From positions 1 to 36,932 of the forward strand of contig NZ_SMKO01000088.1 in NCBI RefSeq assembly GCF_004348685.1: a stretch of 36,932 bases of DNA, read 5' to 3'. The DNA comes from Nonomuraea deserti (GTDB lineage Bacteria; Actinomycetota; Actinomycetes; Streptosporangiales; Streptosporangiaceae). Positions 31,546 to 36,932 of the stretch are shown piece by piece. How positions within the stretch are numbered: the stretch's first letter is position 1; every line of letters begins with the position of its first letter. The position numbers and the translations under genes are program-made. The notes under the pieces were generated by a model. It did not search any database. It had not been told where the DNA came from and worked only from the letters and a program-made list of their open reading frames with translations.

Positions 31546-32586
31546 TCAGACGATCGAGGCGCGGGTGATCGCCACCGCCACGCCGTACGCCAGCCCCATC
31601 ACGCCGACCTCGGCCGCCGCCCATCCCACGAGGGCGGTGGCCCGGCCCTTGCGGACAGCGGGCAGCAGGCGGAAACGGATGTGCGCCGCCAGCGGCACCA
31701 ACAGGGCCACCAGCGTGACCTTGGTCACGACCAGAAGCCCGTAGTCGCTGGTCAGGAGCGCTTCGGGCAGCTTCACCCCGGGCGTGAGCGCCATCGTGCC
31801 GAGCCCCGTGATCAGCCCGGACAGCGCCACCAGAAGCAGGCACACCGAAGCGATCTTAGAGAACTTGGGCAGCACCATGGCCAGCAGGCCCGGGTGGGGC
31901 GCGACGAAGACGGCGGTCACCAGCAGGCCGCCCGCCCATGCCGCCGCCCCCATCACGTGGATCTCCATCGAGATCATGATGGGGTCGTGCCAGATGGAGT
32001 TGACCGCGTGCCCGGTGACCGGGATGGGCAGCAGCCCGAAGAGCGCGACGATCACGCGTAGCTCCGCCGGCACCTTCTCGCCGAACCGCACCGCCATCAG
32101 CCCGATGCCCGCCGCCGCCAGCGCGCACGCCGCGCTGAACAGCAGCCCCTGGCCCGTTCCGACATTTCCGACATAGTCCGCGATCATCCCGAACGTCGGC
32201 ACGGCGCCGGGGTTGAGCTCGGCCGCCTGGAACACGATCGTGAGCAGCGCGCAGATCGCCCACGCCCAGGCCGCCATCACCGCAAGGGGCCGGACGCGGA
32301 CCATCACCGGCTCGGTGTACTCGGGCCGGTCGAACCCGAGCAGCTTGGCCACCAGGCTGAGCCCCACCACGGCGACGGCGGACACGTCGAGCAGCGCCCG
32401 CACGACGGGCAGCCCGACCGACACCAGCGGCCCCGGCATGGGGATGCCGGGTACGGCCTCCTGCGCGGAGAACGAACTGGCGGCCACGGTGGCGACGATG
32501 GCGCACACGGGGAACGCGCCGGCCACGAGCCGCCCGCCGACGCGCTGCCCGGACAGAGCGGGAGCGGGGGGAGCGGTGACGGTCAC
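31546..32586 (-). CDS. CopD-family copper-resistance membrane protein
   Basis: The 346-residue protein has about eight membrane helices and the CopD domain: PIPVTGHAVNSIWHDPIMISMEIHVMGAAAWAGGLLVTAVFVAP holds the conserved His residues and the H-x4-A-x-W-x-G-G-L helix of the family. CopD sits in the cytoplasmic membrane and works with CopC in copper uptake or handling. The start is GTG 32586, whose GTGA overlaps the copC stop (TGA, 32583-32585) by 4 bp, so translation is coupled. The frame stays open for another 3 kb upstream, but only this segment reads as CopD. It converges on the histidine-containing membrane protein across 135 bp (31411-31545) in which I see only GC-rich sequence. Confidence 0.9.
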   Translation of the reverse strand: MTVTAPPAPALSGQRVGGRLVAGAFPVCAIVATVAASSFSAQEAVPGIPMPGPLVSVGLPVVRALLDVSAVAVVGLSLVAKLLGFDRPEYTEPVMVRVRPLAVMAAWAWAICALLTIVFQAAELNPGAVPTFGMIADYVGNVGTGQGLLFSAACALAAAGIGLMAVRFGEKVPAELRVIVALFGLLPIPVTGHAVNSIWHDPIMISMEIHVMGAAAWAGGLLVTAVFVAPHPGLLAMVLPKFSKIASVCLLLVALSGLITGLGTMALTPGVKLPEALLTSDYGLLVVTKVTLVALLVPLAAHIRFRLLPAVRKGRATALVGWAAAEVGVMGLAYGVAVAITRASIV

Positions 32587-33410
32587 GCCTTCGTCCCCTC
32601 GGCCGCGGAACCCGGCACGGTGCCGGTGGTGCCGCCGGGTGCGGGGTCGGCGGTGCCGGGTACGAGGGCAGCGGTGCCGCCGGGCGCGGGATCGGCCGCG
32701 GTGCCCGGCGCGGGGTCGGTGCGGCCGGGCGCGTGGTCGGGGGTGGTGCCGGGCATGGCGGTTGCCTGGGCGGGTCTCGCGCGGCGGAGGGCCACGGCGG
32801 TGCCCATGGCGAGGAGCAGCAGCGCTCCCACGATCCACACCACGGCCATCCCGGCCCCGCCGTTGGCCGCGGCCTCGGCGGCGTCGGGGTCGGCCGCGGC
32901 CTCGGCGGCGTCGGGGTCGGCCGCGATCTCGGCGGCGTCGGGGTCGGCCGCGGTCTCGGCGGCGTCGCCGTTCGTCCCCTGGGCTCGGGTCTCGGTGGTG
33001 CCGTCGTTCGTTCCCTGGTCGGCGGTGCCGGAGGCCACCCCGCCGGCGTCCGTGGTCAGGCTGAAGCCGATCTTCCCGGTGACCGGGTGCCCGTCTGCCG
33101 ACAGGATGCGGTAGCCCACGACGTACGAGCCGCCCGCCGCCAGCGGCTTGACCTTGACCGACACCCGTTCCGCGGCGATCTCGGCGGCCCCGTCGGCCCA
33201 GGCCGACCCGCCGGCCCCGGTGACGCCCACCTGCGCGTATCCCTGGCGTACCGGCTGGTCGAAGACCAGGGTCACCCGCGCGGGAGAGGCCGTCAGCGTG
33301 GCTCCGTCCTTGGGGTCGCTGCTGATCAGCACGTTGTGCGCCTCGGCAGGGGAGAGGGCGATCCCGGTCGCCGTGAAGGCGAGCAGCAGGACCGTGAGTA
33401 GCCGCCTCAC
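32583..33410 (-). CDS. CopC-domain copper-binding protein with repeat linker and C-terminal anchor
   Basis: From GTG 33410 the protein has 275 residues. A GGAAGG site lies 8 nt upstream and a signal peptide starts at once (SPVRRLLTVLLLAFTATG); the frame extends to 33461 but without such a signal. Cleavage at SPAEA leaves His as residue 1 of the mature protein, the classic N-terminal Cu(II) ligand of CopC. SADGHPVTGKIGFSL holds the other Asp-x-His site. The CopC domain ends about residue 125. Then come a Thr/Gly linker, a 9-residue acidic repeat (ADPDAAEAA) and a membrane helix (AVVWIVGALLLLAMGTAVAL). The closing ~65 residues are Pro/Gly/Ala-rich and probably cytoplasmic. copD follows with a 4-bp overlap. 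Confidence 0.9.
   Translation of the reverse strand: MRRLLTVLLLAFTATGIALSPAEAHNVLISSDPKDGATLTASPARVTLVFDQPVRQGYAQVGVTGAGGSAWADGAAEIAAERVSVKVKPLAAGGSYVVGYRILSADGHPVTGKIGFSLTTDAGGVASGTADQGTNDGTTETRAQGTNGDAAETAADPDAAEIAADPDAAEAAADPDAAEAAANGGAGMAVVWIVGALLLLAMGTAVALRRARPAQATAMPGTTPDHAPGRTDPAPGTAADPAPGGTAALVPGTADPAPGGTTGTVPGSAAEGTKA
32865..32966 (-). repeat. 27-bp tandem repeat inside copC (about 3.8 copies)
   Basis: Units start at 32865, 32892, 32919 and 32946 (the last is 21 bp). Each encodes nine residues of the type ADPDAAEAA, giving an acidic, helix-prone spacer between the copper domain and the membrane anchor. Copies differ at only one or two positions, so copy number may vary between strains. 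Confidence 0.88.
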
Positions 33411-33446
33411 AGGGGAAACCTTCCATCGTCGCGTCTCGAACCTGTA

Positions 33447-33452
33447 TATGGT
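33447..33452 (+). promoter_or_regulatory. Candidate -10 element (TATGGT) for the second methyltransferase
   Basis: TATGGT fits TANNNT and ends 7 nt before ATG 33460 with no ribosome binding site. The 49-bp region is shared with divergent copC, so both genes may answer to one regulator. No copper-repressor operator (such as a CsoR site) was recognised. Confidence 0.45.
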
Positions 33453-33459
33453 CCCATCC

Positions 33460-34233
33460 ATGACGGACCTGTTCGGCGGCGCGGCTCCCTACTACGCCAA
33501 ATACCGGGCCGGTCACGGCGAGCCGGCCATCGAGCACCTGGCGATGACCTTCGGCGACGACAGCACGGTGCTGGACCTCGGCTGCGGTCCCGGCACGGTC
33601 GCGATCCCGCTCGCGCGGCGCGTGCGGGAGGTACTGGCCGTCGATCCCGACGCGGAGATGCTGGCGGAGGGCCGCCGGCTGGCGGCGCGGGCGGGCAACA
33701 TCCGCTGGCTGAGCGGCGATTCCACGCGGTTGCGGGAGTTGCCCGGGTTCGACCATGTCGTCATGGGCAGGTCGTTCCACTGGATGGACCGCCGCGCGGT
33801 GCTGCTGGAGCTGGACGAGTTGCTGCCCGCGCACGGTGTCGTGGCGCTCGTCGGCCCGTCCCGCGCGGGTGAGGAGCTGCCCTGGGAGCCGGCCATGCGG
33901 CGGGTGCGCGACGCGTTCGGCGTCAACACCTTCACGGCGACCAACTCGTACCAGGCCACGGGGGAGCACCACGACGACGTGCTCGCCGCCTCGCCGTTCA
34001 GCGACCTGGACGCGATCCCGTACGAATACCGCCAGGTCTACGACCTGGAGGCGGTGATCGGCCTGCAGCTGTCCTACTCCTACACCTCTCCCGCCAGGCT
34101 CGGGGACCGGATGGAGTCCTTCACCCGGGCGGCCAGGCGCGCCCTGCTCGCGCACAACCCTCGGGGCACGTGGGAGCAGGTGACGGTGACCGAGGTCCTG
34201 ATCGCCAGGCGGCCGCCCGGTCGGGCGCGCTAG
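33460..34233 (+). CDS. Class I SAM-dependent methyltransferase
   Basis: From ATG 33460 the 257-residue protein starts TDLFGGAAPYYAKYRAGH. The SAM site is VLDLGCGPGTVAIPLARRVREVLAVDPDAEMLAEGRRLA, with a perfect G-C-G-P-G-T motif I and the VDPD acidic loop. It continues WLSGDSTRL and FDHVVMGRSFHWMDRRAVLLELDELLPAHGVVALV. The SFHWMD box is typical of the UbiE/Tam-like group that includes many natural-product and small-molecule methyltransferases; the substrate is unknown. The frame is open to 33148 across copC, but the N-terminus and the -10 box at 33447 fix the start. Its TAG and the opposing gene's TAG share the sequence CTAG. Confidence 0.93.
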   Translation: MTDLFGGAAPYYAKYRAGHGEPAIEHLAMTFGDDSTVLDLGCGPGTVAIPLARRVREVLAVDPDAEMLAEGRRLAARAGNIRWLSGDSTRLRELPGFDHVVMGRSFHWMDRRAVLLELDELLPAHGVVALVGPSRAGEELPWEPAMRRVRDAFGVNTFTATNSYQATGEHHDDVLAASPFSDLDAIPYEYRQVYDLEAVIGLQLSYSYTSPARLGDRMESFTRAARRALLAHNPRGTWEQVTVTEVLIARRPPGRAR

Positions 34234-34241
34234 GCGCGCCC
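34223..34241. terminator. Hairpin whose loop contains both convergent stop codons
   Basis: GGGCGCGC (34223-34230) and GCGCGCCC (34234-34241) form an 8-bp GC stem around TAG. The four bases CTAG (34230-34233) are the stop codons of the methyltransferase (+) and the diiron oxygenase (-) at once. It would serve as a compact bidirectional terminator if it works. Confidence 0.5.
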
Positions 34242-35210
34242 CGGCTCCGCCCAGATGCCCATGAGCCGCCAGATCCGCCGGGTCAGCGGGTTGATCAGGC
34301 CGAGCTCGGCGCACAGTTCCCGCGTCTTGCCGATGGAGTCGCGGATCTCCTGCTTGGCCGCCGGGTTGCGCAGGTAGATCTCCGACACGACGCTGAAGGG
34401 GATCTTGAAGTGCCTGATGAGCGCGCCGGGGGGCGCCAGCATGATGCGGGCCATCACGCCGAGGATGATCGGGGAGGCGATGCCGAGCAGGAGCCGCCGG
34501 TACGCCGGCATCCGCGGCACCCGGTTGCGCAGGTAGTGGCGGGCGAACGAGATGTGCCTGGCCTCTTCCGCGATGTGGATCCGCATGATCGTCTCTTCCA
34601 GCGGATGGTGCGCCCTGTCGTCCTTGAGCACCTTGCGCTGTACGTGGTCGATCGGGTCCTCGCCGCCCAGCACGAACACGAAGAACAGCTCGGTCGAGAT
34701 CAGCGGGATTAAGGGCGCCGCCTGCGCGATCGCCGACAGCGGACCGGGCATGCCACGCACGGGAAGCTTCGTACGGTTCACGAACTCTTGGAACATCATC
34801 CCGTGATGTCCCTCTTCGATGGTCTCGTGGTAGACGTACCGGAACTCGGGCGCTCCGTTCGGCAGCCGGTAGGCGTAGTTGAGCAGCCCGCGCTTGAGCA
34901 GGTTCTCGAACTGCAGGCCGATCTTCATGGCGGTGGCCACCCGCCACAACCCGATCGCCGCCCGCCTCTCCGGGGGCTGGCCGCGGTACCACGGGTGGCC
35001 GCCCAGCTTGTCGACCGAGGGCAGCTCCCAGCGTGGGTCGGCCGGATCCACCTGGAACTCGGGGTCGTCCCACGGGATGTCCCGATAGGGCTCCCAGTGT
35101 TTGTCGACCGACGCCTTCGAGAGGCGTTCGATGACCGATTCGTAGGCCTTCCTGTTCGCGACCTGCTCGTCGCGTTCCCTGGCGGCGGTAGAGCTCGGTG
35201 CCTGTGCCAT
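34230..35210 (-). CDS. AurF-type diiron oxygenase
   Basis: The 326-residue protein looks like the AurF (p-aminobenzoate N-oxygenase) family, whose members use a non-heme diiron centre to hydroxylate amines or other substrates. Candidate ligands match AurF in order and spacing: Glu102 (FENLL), Glu132/133 with His135/136 (YHETIEEGHH), Glu174 (STELFF), and His212, Glu216 and His219 (IHIAEEARHISF). The last three keep the H-x3-E-x2-H spacing of AurF His223/Glu227/His230. The first ~75 residues (HWEPYRDIPWDDPEFQVDPADPRWELP) are the usual N-terminal arm. The ATG has GAGGAGAGGA upstream. A TetR gene lies directly upstream on the same strand, with a palindrome overlapping the -10 box. Substrate unknown. 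Confidence 0.87.
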   Translation of the reverse strand: MAQAPSSTAARERDEQVANRKAYESVIERLSKASVDKHWEPYRDIPWDDPEFQVDPADPRWELPSVDKLGGHPWYRGQPPERRAAIGLWRVATAMKIGLQFENLLKRGLLNYAYRLPNGAPEFRYVYHETIEEGHHGMMFQEFVNRTKLPVRGMPGPLSAIAQAAPLIPLISTELFFVFVLGGEDPIDHVQRKVLKDDRAHHPLEETIMRIHIAEEARHISFARHYLRNRVPRMPAYRRLLLGIASPIILGVMARIMLAPPGALIRHFKIPFSVVSEIYLRNPAAKQEIRDSIGKTRELCAELGLINPLTRRIWRLMGIWAEPGRA

Positions 35211-35235
35211 CGCGTGCGCTCCTCTCCTCGCCCGG

Positions 35236-35256
35236 TATTGTACGAAGCATCCAATA
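35236..35256 (-). promoter_or_regulatory. Promoter and candidate TetR operator of the diiron oxygenase gene
   Basis: The 21-bp near-palindrome has arms TATTG and CAATA and also partly matches farther in. On the minus strand its downstream half holds TACAAT (35237-35242), an excellent -10 box, so a bound repressor would block RNA polymerase. It sits in the 75-bp gap after the tetR stop, 26 bp before the oxygenase ATG. Binding by the adjacent TetR is inferred. Confidence 0.55.
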
Positions 35257-35285
35257 GCGCGGGAAGGTGAGGGCCGCAGGTTTCG

Positions 35286-35885
35286 TCACAGCTTTTCCGG
35301 GGCGACTCCGATCTCGTTGGCGGCGGCCGTGCGGATGAGCGCGCCGGCCCGGCGCCGGGACAGCGCCCTGGGGTGCACGTGCATCTGGACCGCCAGCCCG
35401 TCGACCAGCGCCAGGATCCGCCACGTCGCCCCTTCGGGGTCGGCGCACACGAACTCGCCGGAGGCCGCGCCGGCCTCGATGATCTCGCGAAGGATGAGAC
35501 GGCCCTGGGCGTCGATGCGCCGCGAGATGTCCTCCAGCTCGGAGCTGCGCATCGCCTCGGACCACGCGTCGATCCACAACCTCCAGCCCTCGGTGGGGAT
35601 CGCGGGGGAGCAGAGCCGCAGGAGGGTGCGCAGCCGCTCGAGCGGCGTGCCGGGCGATCGCTCGATGTCGCTCAGGGCGTCGAGGTGCAGGCGGGCCGCG
35701 TAGGTGAAGGCCTGGGCGAACAGCCGGTCCTTGGTCTCGAAGTGGTAGAAGAGCAGCGCCTGGCTGACGCCGGCGGCCCTGGCGATGTCGATGGTCCTGG
35801 TATGCCCGAACCCCTGCTCGGCGATCACCTCGCAGGCCGTCTTCAGAAGATCCTCGCGCCGTAATCGGCTGAAACCTGATGCCAC
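35286..35885 (-). CDS. TetR-family transcriptional regulator
   Basis: From GTG 35885 the protein has 199 residues. The N-terminal helix-turn-helix is REDLLKTACEVIAEQGFGHTRTIDIARAAGVSQALLFYHFETKDRLF, the usual TetR pattern. The rest is an all-helical ligand-binding and dimerisation domain that includes WRLWIDAWSEAMRS. The frame is open to a TTG at 35930, but the added 15 codons are AT-rich and contain two TTA leucine codons, which are very rare in such genomes. TAGAGT (35894-35899) ends 8 nt before the GTG and gives a leaderless start. It precedes the diiron oxygenase on the same strand and probably represses it. The ligand is unknown. Confidence 0.9.
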   Translation of the reverse strand: MASGFSRLRREDLLKTACEVIAEQGFGHTRTIDIARAAGVSQALLFYHFETKDRLFAQAFTYAARLHLDALSDIERSPGTPLERLRTLLRLCSPAIPTEGWRLWIDAWSEAMRSSELEDISRRIDAQGRLILREIIEAGAASGEFVCADPEGATWRILALVDGLAVQMHVHPRALSRRRAGALIRTAAANEIGVAPEKL

Positions 35886-36029
35886 AGCGGGTAACTCTAA
35901 TTTCTCATCAAAAGGGTTCTTATTGGACAAACTGGGCGCGCCGTCTGTTGCGTCATCTCGCGGTGATCATGGTACTGGTGGATCTCCGGGCGTTCTCGGC
36001 GAGGGGTCGAAAACCATTACTACCCACCT

Positions 36030-36932
36030 TTACTCCTCCCTTACCGGCATCCGCAGGACGAATCGGGCACCCGCGTGGGAGTCCTCGATCCTCAGCGTGC
36101 CGCCGTGCGTGCGCGCGATCTCGCGGGCGATCGGCAGGCCGAGCCCGGTCCCGCCGGCGTCGCGGCTGCGCGAGGCGTCCAGCCGGGTGAAGCGCCTGAA
36201 GACCATCTCGCGGTGCTCGGGCGCGATGCCCGCCCCGTCGTCGAGCACCTCCAGCACGGCCTCGCCGTCGCGGCGCACGATCACGGCGACCGTACGCTCC
36301 GCGTGCCGCTCGGCGTTGTCCAGCAGGTTGGTCAGCAGGCGGGCCAGCCTCAGCCGGTCGCCCGTCACGACCACGCCGGGCTGCACCGAGATCCGGACGT
36401 CCTTCGTGCGCGGCCTGGCGACCTCGGCGGTGACCAGCTCGCTCAAGTCGACCGGGGCGAGCCGGGCGGGGGCGCCCGCGTCGAGCTTGGCCAGCGTCAG
36501 CAGGTCGGTGACGATGTTCTGCAGCCGGTCGAGGCTGGAGAGCAGCTTGCCGCCGACATCCTGCCAGTCGGCCTCGCCGGGGGCGAGCAGGGCCTCCTCG
36601 ACCTCGGTGCGCATCGCCGTGATCGGGCTGCGCAGATCGTGCGAGGCGTCGGAGGCGAACCTGCGCTGGTGCTCCATCGAGTCCTCCAGCCGCGCGAGCG
36701 TGCGGTTCGCGGTCTCCGCGAGCGCCCGGATCTCGTCGGCGTTCTCGGGCACGGGCACGCGCATCCCCCCGCCGTCGGCGGTGATCTCGGCCAGCCTGCT
36801 CGTGATGCGGTTGACGGGTGCGAGCGTCTTGGCCACCACGTGCGAGACGCCGTACCAGGTCAGCACGACCAGTGCCGCGGAGGCGAGGACGAGGAAGGCG
36901 ATCGCGCCGGGGGCGGCGTACCAGGGCGGGCG
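36030..36932 (-). CDS. Sensor histidine kinase, N-terminus beyond the window
   Basis: The 301 residues visible include a membrane helix read into the window edge (AIAFLVLASAALVVLTW), a HAMP linker (LAPVNRITSRLAEITADGG), a HisKA domain with the phospho-acceptor His in RRFASDASHDLRSPITAMR, and the ATPase domain: N-box LLTNLLDNAERHAE, G1 VLDDGAGIA, F-box EMVFRRF, G2 GGTGLGLPIAREIARTHGG. It is a membrane-bound kinase that would phosphorylate a response regulator, which should lie just past the window on the minus-strand upstream side. The sensor domain is not visible. The first in-window GTG (36866) is not the start, because the frame continues to the edge. The stop is TAA at 36030. The gap 35886-36029 holds only the tetR promoter. 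Confidence 0.93.
   Translation of the reverse strand, partial: RPPWYAAPGAIAFLVLASAALVVLTWYGVSHVVAKTLAPVNRITSRLAEITADGGGMRVPVPENADEIRALAETANRTLARLEDSMEHQRRFASDASHDLRSPITAMRTEVEEALLAPGEADWQDVGGKLLSSLDRLQNIVTDLLTLAKLDAGAPARLAPVDLSELVTAEVARPRTKDVRISVQPGVVVTGDRLRLARLLTNLLDNAERHAERTVAVIVRRDGEAVLEVLDDGAGIAPEHREMVFRRFTRLDASRSRDAGGTGLGLPIAREIARTHGGTLRIEDSHAGARFVLRMPVREE

Noticed and set aside
32587..35577. 3-kb in-frame upstream extension of copD on the minus strand
   Set aside because: It runs through copC, antisense through the second methyltransferase, and through the diiron oxygenase in the wrong frame, and gives low-complexity Arg/Gly/Ala text. The GTG at 32586 with GTGA overlap is the natural start.

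Overview
The window is high-GC DNA (roughly 70% G+C by eye) with strong third-position G/C bias, many GTG starts and several typically actinobacterial families: polyphosphate glucokinase, a PAC2 protein, a DUF5709-like acidic protein, an AurF-type diiron oxygenase, a CopC/CopD pair and a class I terpene synthase. I infer an actinomycete, perhaps of the Streptosporangiaceae/Nonomuraea type; the genus is a guess. No rRNA, tRNA, transposase, integrase, phage gene or CRISPR array was seen. Gene packing is tight, and no stretch over 300 bases lacks a gene.

Layout. 1-6.8 kb: a secreted TIGR03118-like protein (-), polyphosphate glucokinase (+), full-length HrpA RNA helicase (+) and a HAD hydrolase (+) behind a foldable leader. 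6.8-8.1 kb: a DUF5709-like protein, then an Hsp20/MerR-type pair, all on the minus strand. 8.1-11.7 kb: an efflux-type locus, with an MFS transporter and an ABC exporter divergent from a MarR regulator. 11.7-15.1 kb: an amidohydrolase-like protein that has lost its metal ligands, and a secreted M6 metalloprotease ending at a perfect 38-bp palindrome. 15.1-18.9 kb: a membrane protein of unknown role, a tyrosine phosphatase, a Gfo/Idh/MocA oxidoreductase whose last 33 bp are tandemly repeated after its stop, and a PAC2 protein. 19.0-22.6 kb: a frameshifted ankyrin gene, a terpene synthase, and a convergent STAND/NB-ARC ATPase with no DNA-binding domain. 22.7-25.8 kb: a 38-aa conserved-looking micro-protein, a GNAT acetyltransferase and the glpF-glpK operon. 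25.8-29.3 kb: an ABC permease translationally coupled to a hydrolase-membrane helix-ABC ATPase fusion. 29.4-31.4 kb: a methyltransferase and a histidine-containing multi-pass membrane protein. 31.5-34.2 kb: the copC-copD operon, divergent from a second methyltransferase. 34.2-36.9 kb: a diiron oxygenase, a TetR regulator with a candidate operator between them, and a histidine kinase cut by the window edge.

Functional links. Glycerol uptake is coupled to its phosphorylation (glpF-glpK). CopC and CopD are translationally coupled for copper handling. MarR, ABC and MFS look like a drug or stress efflux unit; an exact 11-mer from its promoter recurs in the hsp20 promoter palindrome. The least conventional system is the 26-29 kb pair, where an exported serine hydrolase and a cytoplasmic ATPase share one chain and the permease is made by overlap coupling. 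About ten genes have a TANNNT -10 element 6-9 nt before the start codon and no Shine-Dalgarno sequence, which suggests leaderless transcripts.
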